64,000 bases of DNA. Source: an uncultured Flavobacteriaceae bacterium. GTDB taxonomy: Bacteria; Bacteroidota; Bacteroidia; Flavobacteriales; Flavobacteriaceae. Under the pieces are notes generated by a model that was not told the DNA's origin, searched no databases, and was given only the letters and a program-made list of their open reading frames with translations. Below are positions 27,047 to 35,746 of the stretch, piece by piece (position 1 is the stretch's first letter; every line of letters begins with the position of its first letter). Location of the stretch: positions 1-64,000 of the forward strand of contig CANMLX010000003.1 of assembly GCA_947498845.1 (NCBI GenBank), read 5' to 3'. The translations under genes were made by a program, and so were the position numbers.

Positions 27047-27481
27047 TTAATTTCTACAAGCACACTCATGATGTTCATTGAGATAAGCAATTGTTTCCAT
27101 GCTAAGTTTCTCTAGAACTAAAATATTTATATCTGTTAGTTTCTTAAAATAAATACAAGCCTTGCCCATTTTAAATTTTCCTAAATCTGTTAAAAGTGCA
27201 TCACTTTTTTCTGTCTTTGAATAGACATAGAGTGAAAACTGCGCTTTTCGTGGTGAGAAACCCAACAAAGGAGCATCTCCTTCATGACCACTTGCATATT
27301 TATAGTGATAGCTTCCAAAACCTATTATTGTTGAACCCCACATTTTTGGTTCAAAACCAGACCATTCACTCATTAATTCTATTAATTTATAGCTGTCTGT
27401 TTTTTTTTGATCATTGTCTACATACAATTCAATGAAATCAAAGACGTCTACTTCTGTTTCAGCGGTTTTATTTTTAGCCAT
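27047..27481 (-). CDS. DUF1801 family protein
   Basis: 144 residues from ATG 27481 (MAKNKTAETEVDVFDF). An in-frame TTG at 27508 would add nine residues but is less likely. The blocks SYKLIELMSEWSGFEPKMWGSTIIGFGSYHYKYASGHEGDAP and LGKFKMGKACIYFKKLTDINI are characteristic of this DUF1801 subgroup, which is distinct from the YdhG-like one at 26457. The C-terminus HHECACRN carries two cysteines. Cytoplasmic; function unknown. Confidence 0.83.
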   Translation of the reverse strand: MAKNKTAETEVDVFDFIELYVDNDQKKTDSYKLIELMSEWSGFEPKMWGSTIIGFGSYHYKYASGHEGDAPLLGFSPRKAQFSLYVYSKTEKSDALLTDLGKFKMGKACIYFKKLTDINILVLEKLSMETIAYLNEHHECACRN

Positions 27482-27648
27482 TTCGTTGATTTTTAAGTTG
27501 TTCTGCAATGCCTTTTAATGATGAATATAACCAAAAGTTACGGATTAATTTACGCAAAGTTTTCGGTTTGGCACAGTTAGTTAGTAATTACAGAGTGGAT
27601 TCAGTTAAATCCACTATAATTGCGGTTAGTATTGTTGCAAACCATTTT

Positions 27649-28371
27649 TTAGTCAAAAGCATCACATCTTCTAAACATAATAAACTGTTTGTGTCCTAAA
27701 AACACTCCATAATCTTTCCAAGTTTTAGCATAATGTTCTAAGAGATAATATCCATCTTCCCAAACTTCATTGTTTAGTATGCATTCACCTGAAATTACAC
27801 CATCTGGTTGACGAGAAATATAAAGTTTTAACCAGTTTAATTTCCTATCTGAAAGTTTGTTTTTCAACTGAATTTCAACAATTGTATATAAATTTGTTTC
27901 TTTGCTAGTTTCATTCCATTTTCCTTGAAAAGAGTTTTCACTCATTTTGGGATGCCAAAGTATTTCTCTACCTGTTGAATTTGATTTGAAATCAAATTCT
28001 TCCAAATGACTATCTGTAAAGCTATCCACAATTGGATAAAATACACTTGATAAATAATTTTCTACAGCAGATTCAACTTTTTCTTCAAGGGTATTTCCTA
28101 AACCTACTAGACTAGATTCAATTCCATCAGGAAAATAGTCTTTGTTGATAGTTATAACTAATAGGGGCAATAATGAAGGGTGAAAGTCTCCAGGCATTAT
28201 TGCTGTCGCTATTTCAATTTCTGAGTTAACTATTATAGCCGCATACTGAGTGGAAAATTCCACCGTGTTTGCCTTTCCTTCAATTCTTCTTTTTAACTCT
28301 TGAAGTAGATATGTGTTTATATCTATCTCTTTTTCTTTCTTTTTTGGTTTTAAAAAGTCAAATATTCCCAT
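27649..28371 (-). CDS. Conserved protein, probably DUF6348 family
   Basis: 240 residues without signal peptide or membrane segment. SSLVGLGNTLEEKVESAVENYLSSVFYPIV and the later LKLYISRQPDGVISGECILNNEVWEDGYYLLEHYAKTW look like the DUF6348 family, though I recall this from memory and rate it moderate. The N-terminus MGIFDFLKPKKKEKE is a short helix with a Lys-rich stretch, as seen in immunity-type or stress proteins. No operon partner: 167 bp and 331 bp of non-coding DNA flank it. Confidence 0.6.
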   Translation of the reverse strand: MGIFDFLKPKKKEKEIDINTYLLQELKRRIEGKANTVEFSTQYAAIIVNSEIEIATAIMPGDFHPSLLPLLVITINKDYFPDGIESSLVGLGNTLEEKVESAVENYLSSVFYPIVDSFTDSHLEEFDFKSNSTGREILWHPKMSENSFQGKWNETSKETNLYTIVEIQLKNKLSDRKLNWLKLYISRQPDGVISGECILNNEVWEDGYYLLEHYAKTWKDYGVFLGHKQFIMFRRCDAFD

Positions 28372-28542
28372 TCAGTTTCTCAAATTGGTTACAACGTTTA
28401 GATATAATACGATTTACAATTAAAAATTGTATTAAACCCACTTTACGCAATAGAAAATTTATTACATCTTATAGCTACTTCTAATACTTCCGCTTCGCTG
28501 CATTTTTTAATTATCAATCCATACTAGAATCATTTGTTTTTA

Positions 28543-28702
28543 TACCAATTCCCAAATGAATATACTGTAAAGGAAAAAGATGGGTTTTGGAATTATACGA
28601 TACAGAAAAAATAAGCATAGCCTAATTACGATTCTTTTTTATGTTGAAGATAGAATTTCAAAAAACACTTTTTAACTCAGTAAATTCATTTGGGAATTGG
28701 TA
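28543..28702 (+). mobile_element. MITE copy 1 (~160 bp, no coding capacity)
   Basis: Terminal inverted repeats start TACCAATTCCCAAATGAAT and extend about 25 bp with one mismatch (right arm ends at 28702). The element is flanked by the direct repeat TTA (28540-28542 and 28703-28705). It is about 90% identical to the reverse complement of 43496-43656. No protein-coding frame of note. The 331-bp gene-free stretch 28372-28702 holds this element plus, to its left, a short relative of the 59-bp repeat (28432-28455) and CATACTAGAATCATTTG at 28520. Confidence 0.85.
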
Positions 28703-29086
28703 TTATGTGCTACTTTTTTCTTCACGCAAAATTTTCTCCATTTTACGCCCTTTTGCCAATTCATCAATTAGCTTTTCCATACGTCTGCATTGTCTATACA
28801 ATTCAAATTCATCCTCTATTTCTTCAATTCTATAACCACAAACGACTCCCTTAATCAAGTGTGCGTTTGGATTTATTTTAGCTTTTTGAAAAAATGTTCT
28901 AAAAGTTGCTTTTTCATCAATAAGCGCTTGTAACGCTTCTTGATCAAAACCAGTAAACCATTTAATGACTTGGTTGAGTTCTTCTTTTGTTCTACCATTT
29001 TTCTCCAATCTATTAAGGTAATGTGGATAAATGGATGCAAATATCATATTAGCAACCTTTTCATTTTTTTCGGCAGTAACTTTCAT
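28703..29086 (-). CDS. DUF2200 family protein
   Basis: 127 residues. KVANMIFASIYPHYLNRLEKNGRTKEELNQVIKWFTGFD at the N-terminus, KATFRTFFQKAKINPNAHLIKGVVCGYRIEEIED in the middle and MEKLIDELAKGRKMEKILR at the end are the standard DUF2200 blocks. Cytoplasmic, function unknown. The stop codon (TTA at 28703-28705 on the plus strand) coincides exactly with the right 3-bp duplication of the neighbouring MITE. The element therefore inserted at the stop and left the protein intact. Confidence 0.88.
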   Translation of the reverse strand: MKVTAEKNEKVANMIFASIYPHYLNRLEKNGRTKEELNQVIKWFTGFDQEALQALIDEKATFRTFFQKAKINPNAHLIKGVVCGYRIEEIEDEFELYRQCRRMEKLIDELAKGRKMEKILREEKSST

Positions 29087-29317
29087 TTTTATTTGGTTTT
29101 GAATTGATTAGCACTAATAAAATATAGCACATATATCTTACATTCTCAATATATCTACAACTAATATCAATTCCAACATTAAATTACTTCAGCTTATTTT
29201 TACTGTAAACGAATTTTTATTTTGCTTTAATACTAATATTTCTGAATAAAACTTTAATTCAACTTCAAGTGAATTGGTGTAGAGTTTTAATTTTTTAAAT
29301 TTCATTATAAATACAAG

Positions 29318-29608
29318 CTATCTATTTTCTGGTAAAATGTCCTTTAATTTATTCCTTAAAGGAAGAAAAACATCTAAATTCACAGGCTTATACACCTCTT
29401 TGTAAGATTGTGGGTATTTTATTAATTTCTCAGCAGGTCTTACAGGTCTTTTTACTAACCCTCCCCCACAATTAGGACAAACATTTTTTAATAATTTATC
29501 ATTGCATTCTGTACACCAAGTACACTCAAAAGAGCAAATCATGGCTTCTGTGCTATTAGGCGGCAATGATTTATTACAATTCTCGCAATTTGGTCTAATT
29601 TCTAACAT
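29318..29608 (-). CDS. DUF1272 zinc-binding protein
   Basis: 96 residues. A cysteine-rich zinc-ribbon-like N-terminal half with four Cys pairs (CENCNK, ICSFECTWCTEC, VCPNCGGGLVKRP) is the DUF1272 signature. The tail (residues 60-96) is a family-variable extension. Lies 3 bp from the MOSC gene on the same strand and is its likely co-transcribed partner. The 231 bp beyond its 3' end (29087-29317) show nothing recognisable. Confidence 0.88.
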   Translation of the reverse strand: MLEIRPNCENCNKSLPPNSTEAMICSFECTWCTECNDKLLKNVCPNCGGGLVKRPVRPAEKLIKYPQSYKEVYKPVNLDVFLPLRNKLKDILPENR

Positions 29609-29611
29609 GAT

Positions 29612-30430
29612 TTAATTCGTCTTTAATATTTCTATGATATCAGATGTTTTTATCACCCCAATTTTGGTTGGTATTAGATACACCCCAAAATGAATTCCAT
29701 GTCCAACCTTTCGGTACTGTGCTAATGTTTTTAGTGGTTCGCCGTCTGGACTTTTTTCTCCTGTTTCTGGGTTTATTGTAGAAAAAATGCAGCGTTTTGT
29801 TTTTGTCAAAACTTTAAATTCGCATTCGCCTATTTTTATTAATTCCCAGGAATCTTCTTCGTAAGGTTCTCTCCCAGAAACAAAAATATTGGGGCGAAAA
29901 TTTGTGATACCAACATGATGTTCTAATCTACTATTTAAATCATCTAACGAAGCTTTACTCACCAAATGTATAGGTGACACATCTGTAAAAAGGATATTAT
30001 GTTTTTCTTCCCCACAATACTTTGCTTTAATGTATCTTGGGTATTGAGCATCAAGAATAACAAGTTGACACGCTTGGTCTAATATATTAGAAAGCCATTG
30101 GTCAATCTTAGTATCTATAGTCAAACATGTAATAGGAACATCAAATATCTGAGCTTGAATAGATTGCTTCTTTAAAGCCTTTAGATCAAAATCTACTGAT
30201 GCTCCTTTTAAAGACTTCAAAGTAATAACAGAATCCTTAAATGACGGTGTAATTTTAAGAAGCTTAGAATTTTCTCTTGCGGTTATGACTTGACCTTTAT
30301 CATCTATCACGGCAAATGACCTATCATTTACTAACCCTGTATGTTCAATAACAGATTCGTTTACACTTAAACCAGATGCTGATTTAACAGGATAAATAAA
30401 TAAGTCAAGAATACTAATAGTGTTTGGCAT
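29612..30430 (-). CDS. MOSC domain protein (YcbX-like)
   Basis: 272 residues. The N-terminal MOSC beta-barrel domain begins LDLFIYPVKSASGLSVNESVIEHTGLVNDRSFAVID. The C-terminal MOSC domain contains FRPNIFVSG and the conserved Cys in TKTKRCIFSTINPETGEKSPDGEPLKTLAQYRK, which binds the molybdenum cofactor or a sulfur carrier in relatives. YcbX-type proteins detoxify N-hydroxylated base analogues. 3 bp separate it from each neighbour, so it belongs to one operon running from 31576 down to 29318. Confidence 0.9.
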   Translation of the reverse strand: MPNTISILDLFIYPVKSASGLSVNESVIEHTGLVNDRSFAVIDDKGQVITARENSKLLKITPSFKDSVITLKSLKGASVDFDLKALKKQSIQAQIFDVPITCLTIDTKIDQWLSNILDQACQLVILDAQYPRYIKAKYCGEEKHNILFTDVSPIHLVSKASLDDLNSRLEHHVGITNFRPNIFVSGREPYEEDSWELIKIGECEFKVLTKTKRCIFSTINPETGEKSPDGEPLKTLAQYRKVGHGIHFGVYLIPTKIGVIKTSDIIEILKTN

Positions 30431-30433
30431 TAT

Positions 30434-31576
30434 TTATCGTTTACTCTTTTCTTCTGGTAATAAGTCATTTTTAAAAGGGTTTTTTGTAAAAGGGTAAAAA
30501 AGCTGCTTGACAAACCCCTTAGGAAATGAAGCATCAATTAATCCTGTTCCTTTTGGCCATTTATTTCCTGGCAAGTAGTAGGTCCCAAAAATTTTATCTA
30601 TAAAGGGAAATACCACAGCAAAATTATTCCCATAATGTTCAGGCTCTTCGCAATGATGCCAATGGTGGTATTGCGGCGTTGTTATGATGTACTTTAAAAT
30701 CCCAAAATTAATTCTTGTATTCGCATGTATTAAAACGGCATGAATAGCAATAAATAATATATAGACATTAAATGTTAAGGTAGAAAAACCTAATACATAA
30801 AGTGGAATATACGATATACTTCGTGTAAAAAATATGTCTATAAAATGAGTTCGCGAACCTGCAAGCCAATCCATGTTTTGTGTTGAGTGGTGTATGGAGT
30901 GAAATCTCCAAAGGTAGTGGTGTGAATGAAAAAACCTATGTGCCCAATATTGAAATATATCTGTTATAAACAATGCTAAAAATAACTCTATTACAAATGG
31001 TAATTCTGAAATCCAGACGTGAACGTGTTCCAAATTCATCCAACCAAAAAACGCTACTGCAGGTTTTTTTGTTATCACTCCAAACAATTGAATTGCTAAA
31101 TGACTTATTCCAAAATAGATAAGATCTGTTCGCCATTCGTCATGAAATTTGGATTGTAACTTATTCTTTGGAAAAGCGAGTTCTATGGGCACAAACAAAA
31201 GTACCATTATAAACAAATCTAAAATAAGCCAATCAAGACCTATACTCCAATCTATTTTTTCTACTGCTCTACCTTCAACTGTAAACCCACCAAGCACTAC
31301 AGCTAAAACCCCTAAACAGGTTCCTATTACTGCATTTTTTTTATTTTTATTGAATAGTATGCTAATTAGAGCAAAAAGAAACGTTCCTATAATACTTCCT
31401 AGCATAAGGTTTTCGACCATATTTGCTGTGTAAACCTCCCTAAATTCTGGAGTCGTTAATTGCTCTGGAAATTTAAAACACAATATTCCTGCCAACGACA
31501 GCATCCCGAGAAATATAGAAATAGCACCGCTAATTCGTCCCTCACCCACTTGCATTCGTGTATTTTTTTTATTCAT
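30434..31576 (-). CDS. Sterol desaturase / fatty acid hydroxylase family protein
   Basis: 380-residue integral membrane di-iron enzyme. An N-terminal set of about four helices (residues 18-105) precedes the hydroxylase domain, whose His boxes are HRFFHSHH, HSIHHS and HHWHHCEEPEHYGNN. These clusters bind two irons for hydroxylation or desaturation of lipids. First gene of the tight minus-strand group with MOSC and DUF1272. Substrate unknown; sterols are not expected in this organism, so a fatty acid or carotenoid-type lipid is more likely. Confidence 0.9.
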   Translation of the reverse strand: MNKKNTRMQVGEGRISGAISIFLGMLSLAGILCFKFPEQLTTPEFREVYTANMVENLMLGSIIGTFLFALISILFNKNKKNAVIGTCLGVLAVVLGGFTVEGRAVEKIDWSIGLDWLILDLFIMVLLFVPIELAFPKNKLQSKFHDEWRTDLIYFGISHLAIQLFGVITKKPAVAFFGWMNLEHVHVWISELPFVIELFLALFITDIFQYWAHRFFHSHHYLWRFHSIHHSTQNMDWLAGSRTHFIDIFFTRSISYIPLYVLGFSTLTFNVYILFIAIHAVLIHANTRINFGILKYIITTPQYHHWHHCEEPEHYGNNFAVVFPFIDKIFGTYYLPGNKWPKGTGLIDASFPKGFVKQLFYPFTKNPFKNDLLPEEKSKR

Positions 31577-31766
31577 ATTAAATTAATTAAATAGGTTAAT
31601 TATGTCTTGTTGCATTTAGTGTTTTTTAATTTTCAAGGTTACTCTAGAAAATTCTTTTTTAGGCTAAAACCAGAAATAATTACTATTTGATTCAGTTTTA
31701 TATTCGTAAATATTAATCCAATTCGCCAGAAGTTTTATTTTTTAATCAAAAAAACATTTTTTAGTT

Positions 31767-32540
31767 TTATGTATCTGTAGATACATCATCCCAATCCTGA
31801 TTTAAGTATTTAATCAGCCAGTTAAGAGCATAATGCCTTTCATAAATAACACTTGAATTTAGACCTCCTGGAGCTTTTTCATTTTTAACTCTTGCATTAA
31901 CACAAGCCCAATTTAAGCGAAGTATTAAATCGGCTTGGTCTAAAATCTCTTTTTTACTTCTCAATTTAGACGCTTCCCTAAATTTTTCATATCCTAATTG
32001 ATAAATTATTTTCACATCATCGGCAACATTGCACATTTTATTTGGATAAACTAATTCATCAATATAGCCTAATGACCAAAGTAAAACATGTAAACCTTCA
32101 TATCTCCAATTAGCATTAATTTTTTGCTGCTCAGTTGGGTTTTTAGAAAAAGTATATGCTTTCTCTTCTGGCGTTAGTTTTGAAGAAATTTTAAAGTCTT
32201 TGCTCATTTTATCTAAATGAACTTGTTCAAGCCCTTCACTTTTAAGTCCCAAATATAAAAGTGCTAAAGCTCTGTCTACAACTTCATCTTTAGTTCTCAA
32301 ATAAACATCTTTCTCTGCACCAACAAACAATGCATTTGGGTTTTTATAAATGGGAATTCCATTTGCTTTACATATTTTCTCAGAAAAAGCTCTTCTTTCT
32401 TTTTGATCTTCTGTAGCTGAAATATTCTCCACAGATTTAGTTACTGGTTGGTCTACAATTTTAGAATTTTTATTTTTTTGACCACAAGAAAATATACTTA
32501 ACAAAAGTCCCATAATTGCTATTAATCTTAAGTATTTCAT
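31767..32540 (-). CDS. DUF4272 family lipoprotein
   Basis: 257 residues. The signal peptide ends at LSIFSC (lipobox Cys19). The mature protein follows the DUF4272 pattern: DRALALLYLGLKSEGLEQVHL, LTPEEKAYTFSKNPTEQQKINANWRYEGLHVLLWSLGYIDEL, and LDQADLILRLNWACVNARV. Membrane attachment is unusual in my recollection of this family, which is often cytoplasmic. Function unknown. Stands alone with about 60 bp to the next upstream gene. Confidence 0.82.
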   Translation of the reverse strand: MKYLRLIAIMGLLLSIFSCGQKNKNSKIVDQPVTKSVENISATEDQKERRAFSEKICKANGIPIYKNPNALFVGAEKDVYLRTKDEVVDRALALLYLGLKSEGLEQVHLDKMSKDFKISSKLTPEEKAYTFSKNPTEQQKINANWRYEGLHVLLWSLGYIDELVYPNKMCNVADDVKIIYQLGYEKFREASKLRSKKEILDQADLILRLNWACVNARVKNEKAPGGLNSSVIYERHYALNWLIKYLNQDWDDVSTDT

Positions 32541-32599
32541 TTGATTTTAGTTTTAAAATTAACATTTTTTCTCTTATATCTTATCTCTTGTAAAATACA

Positions 32600-33445
32600 T
32601 TAATCTAACCTAAACTCATACAGATTCCCATCACTACCATGCGCATTTTCATCGGTGATGTAAAGCGTATTTTGGTCTTTAAAACAAACGCCTTCTTTTT
32701 GTGAGATATAATCAAAATTATACGTCGTCACTGCACCATTAAAAAAATTATCTGATGTAAAATTAGAAAATACCCAAACCGCTTTAGGCGTAAGCATTAC
32801 TAATTTTTTTCCATCATCACTAATATCTACAGATGTTACCCAACAATCTAAATCCTCACAAGTATTAAACGAGGCCATATATTGCGCTTTGTGCTCCCCT
32901 TTTATTGCTGGTATTTTATAAAGATCTGTTCGCCCATGATTGCCTTTCACCCTACTCTTCGTAAATAAATAGAGATGTCCTTTATGGTAAATAAAAGATT
33001 CGCAATCAAAATACATCTTTTTCTTTTTAGGAGGAAATTTACTTTGTTTTTCGTAGTAAAACGCAATGCGTTTAATGTCTACTTTTTTATCCTTATCTAA
33101 ATCTTTGGCTTTTACTTTTAAAATGGCTAGATTTTTCCTTTTATTCTCGTTGTTACCAAAATCCCCAATGTATATATTACCATCTGCATCTGAAGTTAAA
33201 TCTTCCCAATCGTTATTTTTAGCATCGATTTTTAGTGTTTTTATAATCTTTCCGTCTCTATCAACTCCATAAAGTCTGGATTTATTCCCTCCATCATTAT
33301 GCATCCAGATGAGATGTGATTGCGATACAGTTTCTATTCCCGAAACTTCTTTAAGCTCCTTAGGGAGGTCGCCCAAAATTTTTAAATTCCCTGGGTGACA
33401 TGAGGCACACAAACCAATTAAAACTAATACTAAAGTTTTATACAT
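32600..33445 (-). CDS. Beta-propeller-like lipoprotein of unknown function
   Basis: 281 residues. Signal peptide with lipobox CASC (Cys16). Repeated blade-like motifs (KEVSGIETV...LIWMHNDGGNKSRLYGVDRDGKII, WEDLTSDADGNIYIGDFGNNENKRKNL, GVCFKDQNTLYITDENAHG) suggest a propeller related to SdiA-regulated/NHL-type proteins. Many acidic loops could bind calcium. Probably periplasmic or surface-exposed. Divergent from the flavoprotein gene across a 46-bp gap. Confidence 0.7.
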   Translation of the reverse strand: MYKTLVLVLIGLCASCHPGNLKILGDLPKELKEVSGIETVSQSHLIWMHNDGGNKSRLYGVDRDGKIIKTLKIDAKNNDWEDLTSDADGNIYIGDFGNNENKRKNLAILKVKAKDLDKDKKVDIKRIAFYYEKQSKFPPKKKKMYFDCESFIYHKGHLYLFTKSRVKGNHGRTDLYKIPAIKGEHKAQYMASFNTCEDLDCWVTSVDISDDGKKLVMLTPKAVWVFSNFTSDNFFNGAVTTYNFDYISQKEGVCFKDQNTLYITDENAHGSDGNLYEFRLD

Positions 33446-33491
33446 TATAAGCGATTATTAAATGCTAAATTTACATCGATTTTTTATATGT

Positions 33492-34703
33492 ATGAAGCAT
33501 TTTAATGTTATAATCGTTGGCGGTGGTGCCGCAGGTTTTTTTGCAGCAATTAATATTGCTGAACAGCATCCGGATTTGAAGGTTGCTATTCTGGAGCGTG
33601 GTAAGGAAGGATTGCAAAAGGTAAAAATATCTGGAGGTGGACGTTGCAATGTGACGCATGCTGAGTTTATTCCGCAAGATTTAGTTTTAAACTACCCTAG
33701 GGGGGAAAAGGAATTATTAGGACCTTTTCATCAATTTATGACAGGAGATACCATAGCATGGTTTGAAAAGCGAGGTGTAGCCCTAAAAATTGAAGATGAT
33801 GGCAGAATGTTCCCTGTTTCAAATTCGTCACAGACCATTATCGATTGCTTTTTAAACGAAGCTCAAAAACATGGTGTTGCTATACTTTACAATCATTCGT
33901 TAAAGGAAATTCGTAAAAACGAAGAGTACTGGCAATTAGATACTAATCAAGGCAACTTTTCAGCAGAAAAAGTACTCATTACTACTGGTAGTAACACTAA
34001 AATCTGGTCGCTTATGGAAACATTAGGACATACCATAACCCCTCCTGTACCATCACTATTCACCTTTAACATTAACGACAAACGTATAAAAAACATTCCT
34101 GGAGTTGTTGCACAACACGTAGACATTGAAGTGATTAACACCAACCTATGGAGCGAAGGTCCTTTACTCATAACACATTGGGGTATGAGTGCTCCTGCCA
34201 TCTTAAAACTATCGGCTTTCGGAGCTTTAGAATTAGCTAAACGCAATTATATATTTAAAATAAAGGTCAATTTTATTAGACAGTCTTTTGAGGACTGTTT
34301 GGAACACCTAAAAGTCCTTAAGCAAGACATTGCAAAAAAAACGGTTTATAAATTTTCGCAATTTGACCTACCAAAACGTTTATGGCAACAATTAGTTTTA
34401 GCTGCTAATATCGAAGAAAGACAAACTTGGGCTGCTATAAACAAACAGCAATTGGAGGCTTTAACCAATCAGTTAACCAACGCTATTTTTAATGTAAACG
34501 GAAAAAGCACATTTAAGGAAGAGTTTGTAACTGCTGGAGGTATTACTTTAAAAGAGGTGAATTTTAAAACCTTTGAAAGTAAATTGCACAAAAACCTCTA
34601 TTTTGCTGGTGAAGTGTTAAATATTGATGCCGTTACAGGAGGCTTTAATTTTCAAAATGCCTGGACTGGAGGGTATATTGTGGCTAAAAATATTTCTGGT
34701 TAA
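33492..34703 (+). CDS. NAD(P)/FAD-dependent oxidoreductase, HI0933 family
   Basis: 403 residues from ATG 33492 (MKHFNVIIVGGGAAGFFAA). An upstream in-frame ATG at 33462 would add ten residues ahead of the Rossmann fold and overlaps a promoter-like TAAATTTA, so the shorter form is preferred. FAD-binding GGGAAG at the N-terminus, KVKISGGGRCNVTHA, and the C-terminal GEVLNIDAVTGGFNFQNAWTGGYIVAK are HI0933-family marks. Substrate is not established for the family. Cytoplasmic. Confidence 0.9.
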   Translation: MKHFNVIIVGGGAAGFFAAINIAEQHPDLKVAILERGKEGLQKVKISGGGRCNVTHAEFIPQDLVLNYPRGEKELLGPFHQFMTGDTIAWFEKRGVALKIEDDGRMFPVSNSSQTIIDCFLNEAQKHGVAILYNHSLKEIRKNEEYWQLDTNQGNFSAEKVLITTGSNTKIWSLMETLGHTITPPVPSLFTFNINDKRIKNIPGVVAQHVDIEVINTNLWSEGPLLITHWGMSAPAILKLSAFGALELAKRNYIFKIKVNFIRQSFEDCLEHLKVLKQDIAKKTVYKFSQFDLPKRLWQQLVLAANIEERQTWAAINKQQLEALTNQLTNAIFNVNGKSTFKEEFVTAGGITLKEVNFKTFESKLHKNLYFAGEVLNIDAVTGGFNFQNAWTGGYIVAKNISG

Positions 34704-34757
34704 ATATATAGTCTCATTTTGACTTAGAGGTGTTTTTCTAGTTTAAAAACAGAGATA

Positions 34758-35230
34758 ATACCTCCCTTACTCCCGCCTAGTTAGGAGGAAAACTGTTATC
34801 TTTAAAAATATTTAGAATATGAGTGTCCCCTCTAATAAGAGGGGAGTCTGGGGTGTGTATTAATACTAGAGTAAATATAAACCTCTAAAGCATTAATTAA
34901 AAACAATCAAAAATTGTGTCTAAAATTAATGACAACAATTTACACCTCCCTTACTCCCTCCTTAATTAGAAGGAAAACGGTTATCTTTAAAAAACATTTA
35001 GAATATGAGTGTCCCCTCTAATAAGAGGGGAGTCTGGGGTGTGTATTAATACTAGAGTAAATATAAACCTCTAAAGCATTAATTAAAAACAATCAAAAAT
35101 TGTGTCTAAAATTAATGACAACAATTTACACCTCCCTTACTCCCTCCTTAATTAGAAGGAAAACGGTTATCTTTAAAAAACATTTAGAATATGAGTGTCC
35201 CCTCTAATAAGAGGGGAGTCTGGGGTGTGT
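34758..35230 (+). repeat. Left part of hairpin-module array (A1-B-A2-B-A3)
   Basis: Alternating modules. A, about 103 bp, at 34758-34858, 34942-35044 and 35128-35230, opens with ACCTCCCTTACTCCC and closes with GGGGTGTGT. B, 83 bp, at 34859-34941 and 35045-35127, is identical in both. Each A holds an inner hairpin CCCCTCTAATAAGAGGGG and a second weaker CCTT/AAGG hairpin. A2 and A3 are identical. The period is 184-186 bp. Bases 34704-34757 before it show nothing. Confidence 0.9.
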
Positions 35231-35245
35231 CTACAAAAGCAACGT

Positions 35246-35644
35246 ATGAAAATCTATTACAATCCAAAACTAAAAGAACTCGCAAGACAGCTCCGTAATA
35301 ATTCCACAAAGTCCGAAATCAAACTATGGACTTATTTAAGAAGAAGTCAAATGCGTGGATACGATTTTCATAGACAAAAACCCATTGATGAATATATTGC
35401 AGATTTCTTTTGCAATAAGCTACAACTAGTCATTGAATGTGATGGTTACTCGCATGAATTAATGGAAGTTTATGAGAAAGACGTAAAAAAGACCAAACGT
35501 TTGAACAAACTAGGAATTACTGTTTTACGATTTTCTGATCATCAAGTTATGAATGATATCGATAATGTCCTTAGAGTAATTGAGGATTATATTTTTAAAT
35601 TTGAAGAAAACGGTTTTATACCTCCTATACCAGACACAAAATGA
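35246..35644 (+). CDS. DUF559 domain endonuclease-like protein
   Basis: 132 residues from ATG 35246. An in-frame ATG at 35195 lies inside repeat module A3 and would add 17 repeat-encoded residues, so it is rejected. The DUF559/Vsr-type PD-(D/E)xK core is visible: NSTKSEIKLWTYLRRSQMRGYDFHRQKPIDEYIADFFC, then LVIECDGYSHE, then LNKLGITVLRFSDHQVMNDIDNV. Predicted DNA-cleaving fold. It begins 15 bp after module A3 and occupies the place of a B spacer in the repeat array. That suggests nuclease and repeats form one mobile or amplifying unit. Confidence 0.85.
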   Translation: MKIYYNPKLKELARQLRNNSTKSEIKLWTYLRRSQMRGYDFHRQKPIDEYIADFFCNKLQLVIECDGYSHELMEVYEKDVKKTKRLNKLGITVLRFSDHQVMNDIDNVLRVIEDYIFKFEENGFIPPIPDTK

Positions 35645-35670
35645 AAATTTTAAGTAAAAAGTATTAAGGG

Positions 35671-35711
35671 AATGAGTGTCTCCGCTATTTATATAGAAAT
35701 CAGGGATGTGT
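35671..35711 (+). repeat. Degenerate right half of module A
   Basis: AATGAGTGTCTCCGCTATTT and the ending CAGGGATGTGT resemble the right half of module A (ATGAGTGTCCCCTCTAATAA ... GGGGTGTGT), with the inner hairpin decayed. It lies 26 bp after the DUF559 stop and may mark the right boundary of the nuclease insertion. Confidence 0.6.
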
Positions 35712-35746
35712 CGTTACAATTTAAAAAATTATAGCTTTTACTTCTT

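Noticed and set aside
27508..27699. Short plus-strand open frame of about 60 residues
   Set aside because: It overlaps the end of the DUF6348-like gene, shows no family features and has no promoter-like sequence.
35195..35245. Longer DUF559 protein starting at 35195
   Set aside because: The extra 17 residues would be encoded by repeat module A3, which recurs elsewhere without the gene. ATG 35246 begins at the conserved domain.
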